The notes: generated by a model not told the origin, from the letters alone. DNA of 64,000 bases from JACDAN01 sp035711385 (GCA_035711385.1 DASTCG010000026.1:1-64000); one strand, 5' to 3'. Shown: positions 5,129-14,583, numbered from the stretch's first letter. Numbers and translations: made by a program.

Positions 5129-7675
5129 CTAAGGGTCAATCTCAACTTGAGTGTTGGGGCCTGCGTTGCTTGCGTCGCCCTCTCCATTCTGCAGGACGTC
5201 CTCGACGAGGCCGCGAAGCTCCTGCTCGAGCTCGGCGGATGCGTCCTCGCTCTCGCCCTCGGCGTACACGTGGACGAGCGGCTCGTCGGGATCGGGAAGC
5301 ACCTGCGCCCAGCCGCGCTTGTCGTAGACCTTGATCCCGTCGCGAAGATCGACCTCGCGGTCCTTGAGCCGCTCGGTGAGCACCCGCATGACGAGTCCTT
5401 TCTGCGCCCACGGGCACGGAACCTGCCTGTGGACGACGTGCGACACGGGGAGCTCGGCGACGAGCTCGGAGAGCGGCCGGTCGACCGGTGCGAAAAGCTC
5501 GAGGAGCTTGCAGAGACTCGCAATCGCGTCGTAGGCGGGAAGGAACTCCGGGAACACGTATCCGCCGCCCACGGCGCCGGCGAAGATCACGCCGTCCTCG
5601 GCTGCGGCCTTCGTGAGCTCGGCGAGCGACGCCGGCGTGCGCACGATCTCCAGGCTGCTCCCCTCGACGAGGCGCTCGACCTGGCTCGTGACGGTGACCG
5701 GGAACGCGAGCTTCCCGACGCGCCCGTCGCTTCCGATCAGGCGGAGGAAGAGCAGGAGGGCCTGCTCGACCGGGATCTCCCGCGCCTGGTCGTCCACCAG
5801 GTAGAGGCGTTCCGCGGCCCGGTCGAAGACGACGCCCAGGTCGGCCCCGACCGCGCCCACGAGCCGCTTCGTCTGTCCGACGAGGCTCCTGAGGGTCGCC
5901 GTCTCGCCGGGAGGGAGGTCGGGCGTGAAGGCGTGCGCCGCCACCGCCTCGACGGCGAGCGGGCCGAGCACCAGCGGCAGCACGAACGACGCTGCCGAGT
6001 AGCCGTAGTCGACGACGATCCGGAAGCCGCGCCTGCGGATCTGCTCGACGTCGAGGTTCGACAGGAGGTCGTCGGCGTATTCCTCGCGCGCGCGGGCCGG
6101 GTAGCTGATACCGCCCACGTCCGCCGCCCCCACCGAGCGCAGCTCGTGCCGGCTGAAGTGCTTCTCGATCTCCTTCTGGAACGAGGCGGAGGCCTCGATC
6201 CCCGGGTGCTCGAAGAACTGGATCTTGACGGCCTCGGGATCGGCGCTCGAGAGCCCGACGTGGAAGCCGGCGTCGTAGCCGTGGCTCTTGAGGAGATGGC
6301 GCGCGACGGCGGCCGGCAGAACACGCAGGTCGGCGACGTCTACGCCGGTCGAGTTGAGGCCGGAGATCATCGCCCGCTTGATCATCCGACAGGCCGGCGC
6401 GGACTCGCGGCTCGCGACGACGCGGGCGCCCCGCTTCAGAGCCGTTCCCATCGCGGCGGCGACGCGGAGCGCCAAGTCCGGCGTCAGGTCGACGTTCACG
6501 AGCCCGGTGATGCCTCCCTCGCCGAACAGCCGCGGGCTGGAGCGCGATTCGAAGATGAGATTCTCGTAGACCTGCGACCCGGACTCGACCTCCTTGAACG
6601 GGAAGATCCGGATGCCGGGCATGACGACGCTCTCGGCGCCGATGGTGACCTCGTCGCCGATCGCGACGTCCTCGTGGATGCGCACGTGCGCGCGGATGTC
6701 GCAGTTCCTCCCCACGATCGCGTTCTCGATCAGCGCGCTGCGGCCGACGTGCGTGGACGCGTCGATCACCGAGGCGACGGTGCGCGCACGCTCGCGGAGC
6801 GTGACGCTCGACGAGAGCACCGAGTACGGCCCGACGGTCGCGTCGGCGCCGATCCGGCAGTAGTTCCCGAGGTAGGCCGGGCCCTCGATGCGGTCGATGT
6901 CGTCGATCTCGACCCCCTCGCCCAGCCAGACGTTGCCGCGAAGCCGCACTCCCGGGATGTCGAGCTGGACGCTTCCGTCGAGGGCGTCGAAGTTCGCCTG
7001 ACGGTACTGGGCCAGGTTCCCGATGTCCTGCCAGTAGCCGTCGACGACATAGCCGTACATGGGTCGACCCATCTCGAGGAGGAGCGGGAAGAGCTCCTTC
7101 GAGAAGTCGTACGGCCGATCGGTGGGAACGTGGCTCAGCACCTCGGGCTCGAGGACGTAGACGCCGGTGTTGATGGTGTCCGAGAACACCTGGCTCCAGG
7201 AGGGCTTCTCGAGGAACCGCTCGATGCGGCCGTCGCTGTCGGTGACGACGATCCCGAACTCGAGCGGGTTCTCGACCGACTTGAGCGCGATCGTCGCGGC
7301 GGCGCCCTGCTCCTTGTGGAACTCGATGAGCTTCGTCAGGTCGAAGTCGCAGAGGGCGTCGCCCGAGATCACGAGGAACGTGTCGTCGAGGCGGCCGCTC
7401 GCGAGCCCCACCGAGCCGGCGGTGCCGAGCGGTGACTCTTCGACGGAGTACTCCATCCTCAGTCCGATGCTCTCGCCGTCTCCGAAGTAGCTGCGGATCG
7501 CCTGCGGCAAGAAGGCGACGGTGACGATCACGTCCTCGAGGCCGTGAGAGCGCAGGAGCTCGAGGATGTGCTCCATGCACGGCTTCCCCACGATGGGCAC
7601 CATCGGCTTGGGCTGGTTCGAGGTCAGCGGGCGGAGGCGCGTCCCCTCCCCGCCTGCCATCACGACCGCCTTCAC
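5129..7675 (-). CDS. NDP-sugar pyrophosphorylase / phosphomannomutase-like fusion
   Basis: An 848-aa fusion. Residues 1 to about 235 are a nucleotidyltransferase with GGEGTRLRPLT (8-18) and KP (23-24). About 250-375 form left-handed beta-helix hexapeptide repeats. About 380-848 resemble phosphomanno/phosphoglucomutase. In actinobacteria such proteins are annotated as mannose-1-phosphate guanylyltransferase, giving GDP-mannose for glycans. The usual phosphoserine loop TASHNP of the mutase is not visible; the matching place reads VGLSSADPEAVKIQFF, so mutase activity is doubtful. The GTG start at 7675 follows CAGGAG and overlaps the stop of the upstream gene by GTGA. Confidence 0.85.
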   Translation of the reverse strand: MKAVVMAGGEGTRLRPLTSNQPKPMVPIVGKPCMEHILELLRSHGLEDVIVTVAFLPQAIRSYFGDGESIGLRMEYSVEESPLGTAGSVGLASGRLDDTFLVISGDALCDFDLTKLIEFHKEQGAAATIALKSVENPLEFGIVVTDSDGRIERFLEKPSWSQVFSDTINTGVYVLEPEVLSHVPTDRPYDFSKELFPLLLEMGRPMYGYVVDGYWQDIGNLAQYRQANFDALDGSVQLDIPGVRLRGNVWLGEGVEIDDIDRIEGPAYLGNYCRIGADATVGPYSVLSSSVTLRERARTVASVIDASTHVGRSALIENAIVGRNCDIRAHVRIHEDVAIGDEVTIGAESVVMPGIRIFPFKEVESGSQVYENLIFESRSSPRLFGEGGITGLVNVDLTPDLALRVAAAMGTALKRGARVVASRESAPACRMIKRAMISGLNSTGVDVADLRVLPAAVARHLLKSHGYDAGFHVGLSSADPEAVKIQFFEHPGIEASASFQKEIEKHFSRHELRSVGAADVGGISYPARAREEYADDLLSNLDVEQIRRRGFRIVVDYGYSAASFVLPLVLGPLAVEAVAAHAFTPDLPPGETATLRSLVGQTKRLVGAVGADLGVVFDRAAERLYLVDDQAREIPVEQALLLFLRLIGSDGRVGKLAFPVTVTSQVERLVEGSSLEIVRTPASLAELTKAAAEDGVIFAGAVGGGYVFPEFLPAYDAIASLCKLLELFAPVDRPLSELVAELPVSHVVHRQVPCPWAQKGLVMRVLTERLKDREVDLRDGIKVYDKRGWAQVLPDPDEPLVHVYAEGESEDASAELEQELRGLVEDVLQNGEGDASNAGPNTQVEIDP

Positions 7676-8220
7676 GACCGGCTCCTGAGCGCGCCGACGA
7701 CGTAGGCGGCGCCCGCGACGAGTGCGAGCGCGAGCCCGATCCAGAAGAGAACGAGCGGGAAGTCCGTGCCCTCCGGGGTCGCCAGCATCAGCGTGAGGGC
7801 GGCGTAGAGGATCCATGTGGCGGCCTTGCCGGCGAAGCTGACCGAGAGCTCGTACCCGCGGGGCACGACGAGCTTGTACCCGCCCACGAGCAGGACGTCA
7901 CGGGCCAGGATCAGTACCAGGCCGGGCCAGGGGACCCGTCCGTAGAGGAAGAGCCCGATCACGGCGGTGTCGATCATCAACCGGTCGGCGAGCGGGTCGG
8001 CGACGGTACCGAACCGGGACTCCACGTGCCAGCGGCGCGCAAGCCAGCCGTCGAGCTGGTCGGTGGCCGCCGCGGCGGCGAAGAGGATCGCTGCGGGCCA
8101 GCTCTGCCCGCCGTCGGCGTCGAGGAGCAGAACGATGAAAACCGGAATCGCCGCGAAGCGCGCGATCGTCAATGCGTTCGGGATCTGCGCGAGGCGGAGC
8201 GGGACGACTCGTTCGGCCAT
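7672..8220 (-). CDS. CDP-alcohol phosphatidyltransferase
   Basis: A 182-aa membrane enzyme that joins a CDP-activated lipid to an alcohol or sugar alcohol. The signature D54-x2-D57-G58-x2-A61-R62-x8-G71-x3-D75-x3-D79 is complete. There are about five or six hydrophobic helices. It could be phosphatidylglycerophosphate synthase (PgsA) or a phosphatidylinositol-phosphate-type synthase; sequence alone does not decide. It is coupled by overlap to the sugar-nucleotide fusion gene downstream. Start ATG 8220; 148 bp separate it from the divergent hutF. Confidence 0.85.
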   Translation of the reverse strand: MAERVVPLRLAQIPNALTIARFAAIPVFIVLLLDADGGQSWPAAILFAAAAATDQLDGWLARRWHVESRFGTVADPLADRLMIDTAVIGLFLYGRVPWPGLVLILARDVLLVGGYKLVVPRGYELSVSFAGKAATWILYAALTLMLATPEGTDFPLVLFWIGLALALVAGAAYVVGALRSRS

Positions 8221-8368
8221 CCCTGGCAAGGATAAAGCTCCTGGCGAGGCGGGCTCGGCGGCCACGTCCGCAGCTGGGGCCTCCAACCTCCTCCCCACTT
8301 CGAGCCTAGTGCCGCGCGGCGCGCGCGTGTGGAACGCGGCCGCGCCAGAAGTGTGACGATGGCCCGCG

Positions 8369-9382
8369 ATGGCCGAGCCGACCACGCTGGCGCTCCCGGG
8401 GTTCGTGAACGCCCACTGCCATGCGTTCCAGCGGGCCCTCCGTGGCCGCAGAACCGGTGGAGACTTCTGGGCCTGGCGGGACGCGATGATCGTGGAGGCC
8501 GAGCGCCAGACACCGGAGACGGTCCGGCGGGACTACGCCGAGACGTACCGCGAGCTCCGCGCGGCCGGCTACACGGCCGTCGGCGAGTTCCACTACCTCG
8601 GCCTACCGGAAGCGCATGCAGCCGCCGAGGCGGCTCGTGAGGCAGGCGTCGAGCTCGTCCTCCTGCTCAGCGCCTATGCCCGCGGCGGGAGCGAGCGCTT
8701 CCGGCAGGCGTCGCCTTCCGAGTACATCGGCCAGCTCGAGGAGCTGACGGCAGCCGGTGTGCGCGTCGGATGCGCGCCTCACTCGGTCCGCGCCTGCCCG
8801 CCGGACTGGCTCGAGGCGATCGGGGCATACGCAGCCAGAGCGGAGCTTTCGCTCCATGTCCACGTCGACGAGCAGCCGCGCGAGATCGAGGAATGCCTTG
8901 CCGAGCACGGGGTCCGGCCCATCGAGCTGCTCGAGCGCACCGGCTGCCTCGGCTCCCGCACGACCGTCGTCCATGCCACGCACGCGGACGACCGGGAGCT
9001 CGACCTCCTGGCGGCCGCGGGTGCGCGAGTCTGCGTCTGCCCGACGACGGAGGCGAACCTCGGCGACGGCTTCGCGCCGTTCGAGCGGATCCGTGAGCGG
9101 GGAATCGGGATCTGCATCGGCTCGGACTCGAACGTGCGAATCGACCCGCTCGAGGAGCTGCGCGAGCTCGAGACGACCGCGAGGCGCCGGACGCTGGCGC
9201 GCGAGGTCTGCGATGCCGGCACGCTCCTCTGCTTCGGGGCCGACGAGGGCGCCGCGGCGCTCGGGCTCGAGTCCTGGCCCGACACGGCCGTCGACCTGGA
9301 GCATTCGTCGCTCCGCGGCGTCGAGCGGGAAGACGTCCTGGACGCGCTCGTCTTCAGCTGCGGCGCCGACGTCTTCGTCTAG
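8369..9382 (+). CDS. hutF: Formimidoylglutamate deiminase (HutF-like), short
   Basis: A 337-aa amidohydrolase. Metal and substrate motifs: HCH at 16-18, FQRALRGR, EFHYLG, CAPHSVRA, HVDEQ, HATHAD, CPTTEANLGDG and SDSN. These fit HutF, which releases ammonia from N-formimidoyl-L-glutamate in histidine breakdown. HutF is normally about 450 aa; here the N-terminal beta-sandwich part is missing because an in-frame TGA lies four codons before the ATG, and the HCH motif starts at residue 16. No other hut gene is in the window. A related amidohydrolase with another substrate is possible. Confidence 0.75.
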   Translation: MAEPTTLALPGFVNAHCHAFQRALRGRRTGGDFWAWRDAMIVEAERQTPETVRRDYAETYRELRAAGYTAVGEFHYLGLPEAHAAAEAAREAGVELVLLLSAYARGGSERFRQASPSEYIGQLEELTAAGVRVGCAPHSVRACPPDWLEAIGAYAARAELSLHVHVDEQPREIEECLAEHGVRPIELLERTGCLGSRTTVVHATHADDRELDLLAAAGARVCVCPTTEANLGDGFAPFERIRERGIGICIGSDSNVRIDPLEELRELETTARRRTLAREVCDAGTLLCFGADEGAAALGLESWPDTAVDLEHSSLRGVEREDVLDALVFSCGADVFV

Positions 9383-9398
9383 GGCGAGCCCCGACGGC

Positions 9399-12365
9399 TT
9401 ACCGAACCCGGACGCGAGCCGTCCCGACCAGGTAGCCGCGCTTCGTCGCCTGGAAGTAGACGATGCCCTTCTGCTTCGGCCGGAAGCGGAAGACGACCTG
9501 GCCCCTGCGGTTCGTCGCCCGCCAGCGCGGCTTGAGACCGGACCCGAGGCCACGAACCTTCGCGCTGGCCACGACGCGGCCACCGGCCTTGATCGTCACG
9601 ACCACGCGGCTCATCCGCTTCGCACGGAGCCTGCCCTTGACGAAGATGCGCAGGCGCTGGGCGACCTGGATGCCCCCCGGGCGGCTGGCACTCGTCTTGG
9701 CGAGCGTGAACGAATGCGCGCGGGTGTAGTCGCCGACGTTGTTGTCCTCGTCATAGGCCGCGACTTTCCACCAGAACGTCCCGCCCTGCAGATAGACAGT
9801 CGAGGTGAGGGTCGGGGCGTAGGACGTGTTGTCGGTTCGCAGGTCCTCGACGGTCGTCGCGAAGTCCTCGCGATTCGCCACGAGCACTCGGTACTGCTTC
9901 GTCCCCGGCTTGGGATCCCAGCTGAAGACGAGGGAGGTCGGCGAGGCGTCGGTGATGGCGCCGGTCGGCTCGCCCATCGTCCGGGTGAAGTTCCCGGTCG
10001 AGGACCACGGCCCCGGCGTCGTCTGACCCGTCTTCGTGGGGAAGTTCGCGCGGACACGGACACCGACGATCCCCGTTCCGGTCATCTTCGCGAAGCTCGC
10101 AGCAGCCGAGCGGAAGTCGTCGTACTCGGCGTGGTCGCCGTCCGGCTCGTCGATGGCGACCCGGTATGACACAGCTCCCGCGACCGGATTCCACGCGATC
10201 AACGGATACATGTCGCCAGTCGGAGGCTCGAACCTCGGCGACGGCACCGGCAGCCGGCGCTGGAAGGTTGCGACGGTGGACCAGCGGAGACCGACGAGGT
10301 TCTCGTCGTCGGCCCGCACGCGCCAGTACAGCACGGTGTCTGCCGGATACGACGTCGCGCTGGTGTACGCGGTGGACGCAGTCTGGACGTCGTCGAGCAC
10401 CGTGCCGAAGCTCGGGTCGTTCGAGACCTGGAGCCGGTAGCGGCGCGCACCCTCCGCCGAGTTCCACTGGAACGTCGGCTGCCCCGTCACGTCGGCGCCT
10501 GACGCGGGCGAGAGCTGCGTGGGCGGGTTGGAGAGCTTCTGGAAGTTGTCCGGCGCGGCCTGGAGCGGGTTTCCCGCCGCGCCGTCGCCGTTCGCGCTCG
10601 TCGCCGGGAGTACGGCCCAGTAGTACAGCGTCTCCTCGTCGGTGTACGTCACGGGCGCACTGCCGGTGCGCGGTGCGTACGCGGGCAGCTGCGTGAATGC
10701 GTAGTCCACGATGTTGCTGAACGACGGATCCTTCGCGACGATGACGTAGTAGCTCGCCTTCCCGGAAAGCGGCTTCCAGGTGAAGAGCGGCATGCGCGTC
10801 GTGGCCACACCCGTGGTGGGAAGCAGATAGTCGTCCGAGCCGAGGTTCCCCGCGACGCAGGACGGCGAGCAGCTCCCGCCGGCGGGTGGGCCGACCCAGG
10901 TGAACGATGTCCCGGTTCCGTCGTCGAGGTACGTGTACTCGCCGTAGACCTCCTGCGAGCCCGAGTCGCGGTCGGCACGGGCACGAACACGGGCGCAGTA
11001 CGACTTTCCAGTCACCGGGGCGTGGTTCCCGTCGGTGGAGACTGCGCGCGTGTCGGGGTACGGCTTGACGCCGCCCCAACCTGCGCCGAGCATCGTCCAC
11101 GACGTCGTCGCCGTCTTGATCCGCCAGTTGTCGTCGGGGCCGTCGGAGTCCGACCAGTCGCAGATGCCGCCTTCGAACGGCCAGACGTCGACTTCGTAGC
11201 TGGAGGCGCCGGGAACCGGGCTCCAGGTCAGGATCGGGACGCTGGTCTGGTAGCCCGCCGTGCCCGAGTCGACGTCGCTGCCGGGATCCGAGAGGTTGTC
11301 GCGCATCCGGAGGTTCTTCACGCTCGGTGCGCTGACGGGTGGGACCTTGTCGAACGTCTTCGTGAACGGCGCGCCGAGGTTCCACTGCCCGGCGTTGCCG
11401 AACGCATCCAGAGCGCGCACACGCCAGTAGTACGTGTTGTCCCGGAGCATCGAGGTCGGTGCGTGGGAGGAGCCGATGATCGTGCTCGTGCAGCAGACCT
11501 TCGACCCGGGCGAGAAATCGGCGGTGGGGTTGACCTCGAGCTCGTACTTCGCCGCACCCGGGACGGGTGTCCACGAGAAGAACGGGTCGAACACCTCGGT
11601 CTCCGTCATCAGGTCGGAGACCCCGGGCGCAGTCGCCGTCGGCCACGTCCATGTAAACGACTGGACCGGCGACGGTACGCCGCGGTGATCCTGCGCATCC
11701 ATGGGAGTCACGCCCCAGTAGTACGTGCCGGGTGGAAGCAGGAGCGCGCGCGGCGCGTAGACGGTCCCCGACGTCTCGACGTTCTCCTGGCCGCCGACCG
11801 CCGAGCCGAGCAGCGGGTCGCTCGCGATCGTGACGAGGTACTTGGCGGCATGCGGCACTGCCGACCACCGGAGCACGAGCGGGTTCGTCGGATGCGAGAC
11901 GACCGCCCCGTGTGCCGGCGCCTGCAAGGCGGGCGCGAGCGTCCAGCTCTTGCGCAGCTGCCGAGGCGCCGACCACGGGGAAACAGATCCGTCGGCGGCG
12001 ACGGCGCGGACACGCCAGTAGTACGTGCCGTTCGGGATGGTCTTCTTGAGGGTCGCTCGGGTGTTCCGGGTGAAGAACTGGTCTTCCCCCTTCCCGAGCA
12101 CCGGCGCGTTGAAGCCGGAGTCGGCGGCAAACTGGAACTCGTACCGCGCGGCACCGGCTACGGCGCTCCAGGAGAAGGCGGGCAGTGCCTGGGCGCTGGC
12201 CCCGGCGCCCGGCGCGAGCGGTGCCGGAGCGGCGAGCGGGGACGCCGCCGGGGAGGCGGCGGCGGTCAGGAGCGCGGCGGCTGCAACCAGCGCGCCGGCG
12301 GCGGTGCGAACGGGAACGGCGCCGGGCGAGACCCCGGCTCGGACTGCTCTCAGGATGGCGGCCAT
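9399..12365 (-). CDS. Secreted protein with about eight Fn3-like repeats
   Basis: A 988-aa protein with an N-terminal signal peptide (hydrophobic stretch about 20-45, Ala/Pro-rich after it). About eight repeats follow, each starting like F-x-W-x-P-V-x-G-A-x-x-Y and ending like TYYWRVRA-D-x-x-G-x-x-G-x-W, the pattern of fibronectin-III/Ig-like surface modules. The last 90 residues form a different, basic Ig-like domain (VKGRLRAKRMSRVVVTIKAGG). No sortase motif or membrane anchor is seen. It probably acts on the cell surface or outside; ligand unknown. It ends 16 bp from convergent hutF. Confidence 0.8.
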   Translation of the reverse strand: MAAILRAVRAGVSPGAVPVRTAAGALVAAAALLTAAASPAASPLAAPAPLAPGAGASAQALPAFSWSAVAGAARYEFQFAADSGFNAPVLGKGEDQFFTRNTRATLKKTIPNGTYYWRVRAVAADGSVSPWSAPRQLRKSWTLAPALQAPAHGAVVSHPTNPLVLRWSAVPHAAKYLVTIASDPLLGSAVGGQENVETSGTVYAPRALLLPPGTYYWGVTPMDAQDHRGVPSPVQSFTWTWPTATAPGVSDLMTETEVFDPFFSWTPVPGAAKYELEVNPTADFSPGSKVCCTSTIIGSSHAPTSMLRDNTYYWRVRALDAFGNAGQWNLGAPFTKTFDKVPPVSAPSVKNLRMRDNLSDPGSDVDSGTAGYQTSVPILTWSPVPGASSYEVDVWPFEGGICDWSDSDGPDDNWRIKTATTSWTMLGAGWGGVKPYPDTRAVSTDGNHAPVTGKSYCARVRARADRDSGSQEVYGEYTYLDDGTGTSFTWVGPPAGGSCSPSCVAGNLGSDDYLLPTTGVATTRMPLFTWKPLSGKASYYVIVAKDPSFSNIVDYAFTQLPAYAPRTGSAPVTYTDEETLYYWAVLPATSANGDGAAGNPLQAAPDNFQKLSNPPTQLSPASGADVTGQPTFQWNSAEGARRYRLQVSNDPSFGTVLDDVQTASTAYTSATSYPADTVLYWRVRADDENLVGLRWSTVATFQRRLPVPSPRFEPPTGDMYPLIAWNPVAGAVSYRVAIDEPDGDHAEYDDFRSAAASFAKMTGTGIVGVRVRANFPTKTGQTTPGPWSSTGNFTRTMGEPTGAITDASPTSLVFSWDPKPGTKQYRVLVANREDFATTVEDLRTDNTSYAPTLTSTVYLQGGTFWWKVAAYDEDNNVGDYTRAHSFTLAKTSASRPGGIQVAQRLRIFVKGRLRAKRMSRVVVTIKAGGRVVASAKVRGLGSGLKPRWRATNRRGQVVFRFRPKQKGIVYFQATKRGYLVGTARVRVR

Positions 12366-12659
12366 GTCTCGTCGAACAGAGCGCAGCGGCCGCAGAGCTG
12401 TCTCCGTCCCTCTCCTTCCGTCGGGGCCTTACCCGGCTGACATCGGGGCGGCGTGAGCGAGCGCACATCCCCCAACCGAGGGGAACGCGTTGATTCGGCC
12501 CTCTATGGCGGAAAGATCGGAAACGCGCTGTTTCGGGAGCCGAAGACAGGCGTGCGAAGCTCGTATCGCTCGCTGTCCGATCCTTTCCGGTACACGCGCC
12601 CGCCGCATCGGGTGAGCCCGCGGTCGCGAACTACCAGAGCGCGTCCGGCAAGTCTCGGG
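12366..12659. other. Intergenic region, no gene seen
   Basis: 294 bp between two minus-strand genes. It must hold the promoter of the Fn3-like gene, but I see no clear -35/-10 pair, structured RNA, repeat or small gene here. Confidence 0.5.
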
Positions 12660-13079
12660 CTACCGGATGTAGAAGTCGACGAACTGCCCCCTGCCGTAGT
12701 GGTAGGGCAGGTTGCAGATGAGCGAGTAGTGACCTTTTCTCAGGGTCAGGGTCAGCCGTTTCGTCTGGCCGGGCTTGATCTCCCCGATCTCGCCGACGGC
12801 GCCCGTCTCCGGCGCTTCGCGCGCGTTCGGAGCGGCCAGTCGCCCTGCCGCCTTCGCCGTCCTGAGCACGACGAACTCGTGGGTCATCCGCCCGGCGTTG
12901 TGCACGACGAAGGTGACCTTGGTGGCTGTGGTCTTCGTCGCCGTCACCGGCAGGATGTCCCACTCGACCATCCTGAACTTCATGCTTGCGGTCTTCGCCT
13001 GGTGCGACGGCGCGGCCGCAGCCGGGGCCGCTGCAGCGATCAGCGCGGCAAGCGCCGCGAGTGTCAGCGTCCACCTCAT
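12660..13079 (-). CDS. Secreted cupredoxin-like protein with Gln axial position
   Basis: A 139-aa exported protein: signal peptide at about 1-24 (ends AAAAPSHQA), then a small beta-sandwich of the sulfocyanin/plastocyanin type. The copper-ligand pattern is H67 (THEF), C122 (ICNLPYH), H127 and Q132 (C-x4-H-x4-Q). The usual axial Met is replaced by Gln, as in stellacyanins, which lowers redox potential. ATG 13079 follows a strong AAGGAGG. It is divergent from the ACT gene. Function is probably electron transfer or copper handling outside the membrane (inference). Confidence 0.75.
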   Translation of the reverse strand: MRWTLTLAALAALIAAAAPAAAAPSHQAKTASMKFRMVEWDILPVTATKTTATKVTFVVHNAGRMTHEFVVLRTAKAAGRLAAPNAREAPETGAVGEIGEIKPGQTKRLTLTLRKGHYSLICNLPYHYGRGQFVDFYIR

Positions 13080-13238
13080 GATCCGCCTCCTTGCTCGGTA
13101 GAGCGCAACGCTTCCAGGGCGGCGACGCTTCGCCATCGGTCTGGGCACCCACTGCGATTGCGGACATCCACGGATCTGTGGACAGCCTGGCGACGCACGC
13201 CCGGCCCGAGTCGGCGAAGCTATGCAAGGAGGAGATCG
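13080..13238. promoter_or_regulatory. Divergent promoter region, cupredoxin / ACT gene
   Basis: 159 bp between divergent starts. It contains the inverted repeat TCCAC-N6-GTGGA around 13168-13183 and a strong AAGGAGGAG ribosome-binding site for the ACT gene at 13226-13234. No confident -35/-10 pair. Confidence 0.35.
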
Positions 13239-13652
13239 ATGGCGTTCACGATTCGCAGGGTCCAGTACTTCTACGTCAACGTGAGGGACGAGCTCGGGGC
13301 GGCGTATCGCGTGCTGTCGCAACTCGCCGAGCTCGGAGTCAACCTGCTTGCGTTCACGGCGGTGCCGAGCGGGCCGAGCCTCGCCCAGTTCGCGCTCTTC
13401 CCGGAGGACCCGGGCAAGCTCGTCGCCCAGGCGCGCAGCGCCGGACTGACGATCGACGGCCCCTATCACGCGCTGCTCGTGCAAGGCGACGACGAGCTGG
13501 GTGCGCTCGCCGGAGTCCACGCCAGCCTGGTGGCCGCCGGCGTCGACATCTACGCCTCCACCGGCGTGACCGACGGCCGAGGCTCCTTCGGGTATGTCAT
13601 CTACGTGCGCGAGGACCAGTTCGAGAGCGCGGCGCGCGCCGTGGAAGTCTGA
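13239..13652 (+). CDS. ACT-domain protein
   Basis: A 137-aa cytoplasmic protein with ACT-like folds: an N-terminal ACT (VQYFYVNVRDELGAAYRVL, then LAELGVNLLAF) and a second, weaker unit at about 75-137. ACT domains bind amino acids or other small ligands and regulate enzymes. Alone, it is likely a regulatory subunit or sensor; ligand unknown. Start ATG 13239 with a strong ribosome-binding site 5 bp upstream. Confidence 0.75.
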   Translation: MAFTIRRVQYFYVNVRDELGAAYRVLSQLAELGVNLLAFTAVPSGPSLAQFALFPEDPGKLVAQARSAGLTIDGPYHALLVQGDDELGALAGVHASLVAAGVDIYASTGVTDGRGSFGYVIYVREDQFESAARAVEV

Positions 13653-13773
13653 TCGGGCGGCACGGCCCGGCTTACCCCCGGCCCTTTGGCCTCGAACGGG
13701 CGAGACTTGTCGCACTCGCTTGCCGACGGTGCGAGCCCGTGCGAGCCCGCCGCCTACCGCCTCGTATGTCTGC

Positions 13774-14583
13774 CTACTTCTTCTTGCCGTGGCCCTTGTT
13801 CTTGCCGCTGCTGCTGTTCTGGTCGTCCTTGCCTTTGCCGTCGTGGTGATTGGCGTAAGCCACACACTGTCCTTGGTTCTTGAACGACGGATTCGCGAAC
13901 CGCCTCCAGCGGCCCTTCTTGCACTGCTGCTTGCTCGTCGGCGGCGCGATGACATAGGTCTTGAACGCGAAGTCGGTGGAGCCGAAGGCGTTCACGGGCG
14001 CCCACGTCACGCCTCCGTTGCCACTGTGAAGTCCCAATCCAGCGGGATAGGGATCTCCGGCCGGCCCGAAGCCCCACGCGTAGCAGTTGACGAAGCCACA
14101 ACTCGAGGACGAGACGACGATCGCGTACTGAGTACCGGCCGTCACCGGGGCCGGTGGCGTGAGCGGGACCGAAAGGAAACCCGTAGGGACCACGCCGGCC
14201 GGGACGCTCGCCGCCGGAAGGGTCTCGTTCGCGAGAGCGAGACTGCTCGGCACCCCGCCCGACAGAGACCGGATCTCGACTCGCAGCGACGCGGTTCCGG
14301 CCCCCTGCCGGACGACGGCGATGTCGATCTGGTCGAGGCCGCCCGAAACGCCGTTCGTAAAGGTCTGCGCCCAGTTGCTCGTGTCGGAAACCAATCCCTG
14401 GACATTCGAGATTCCAGGCTGAGTCTGGTCGAGCACCCCCGCGCTTGCGGAGGGAACGACGGCGAGCATCCCCCCGACCATGGTCAGAGCGAGAACCAGC
14501 GCGAGCCCGGGTAGTCGGAAGCCGGTTCGTCGCGCCCCGCCCGAGCCACAAGAACTGCGCCGCAGCAGCACCCGCATCACCAT
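13774..14583 (-). CDS. Secreted protein with C-terminal Cys/basic domain
   Basis: A 269-aa protein. The N-terminal signal peptide includes a hydrophobic stretch at about 24-45 ending PSASAG. Residues 50-210 form a beta-rich domain (NWAQTFTNG, LRVEIRSLSGG, GTQYAIVVS) like extracellular lectin or adhesion modules. The C-terminal 45 residues hold CKKGRWRRFANPSFKNQGQC, a small two-Cys module found at the ends of many actinobacterial secreted proteins, then a Lys-rich tail. Function unknown. A GGGGGG ribosome-binding site precedes ATG 14583. Confidence 0.7.
   Translation of the reverse strand: MVMRVLLRRSSCGSGGARRTGFRLPGLALVLALTMVGGMLAVVPSASAGVLDQTQPGISNVQGLVSDTSNWAQTFTNGVSGGLDQIDIAVVRQGAGTASLRVEIRSLSGGVPSSLALANETLPAASVPAGVVPTGFLSVPLTPPAPVTAGTQYAIVVSSSSCGFVNCYAWGFGPAGDPYPAGLGLHSGNGGVTWAPVNAFGSTDFAFKTYVIAPPTSKQQCKKGRWRRFANPSFKNQGQCVAYANHHDGKGKDDQNSSSGKNKGHGKKK

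Noticed and set aside
5147..7435. Plus-strand open frame of 762 codons
   Set aside because: Antisense to the sugar-nucleotide fusion gene; composition is the mirror of GC-rich codons and it has no domain.
11022..12440. Plus-strand open frame of 472 codons
   Set aside because: Antisense to the Fn3-like surface protein; Arg/Val/Glu-rich with no motif.
12660..13955. Minus-strand frame of 431 codons
   Set aside because: Only the last 139 codons (from ATG 13079, after AAGGAGG) encode the cupredoxin; the upstream part is antisense to the ACT gene.
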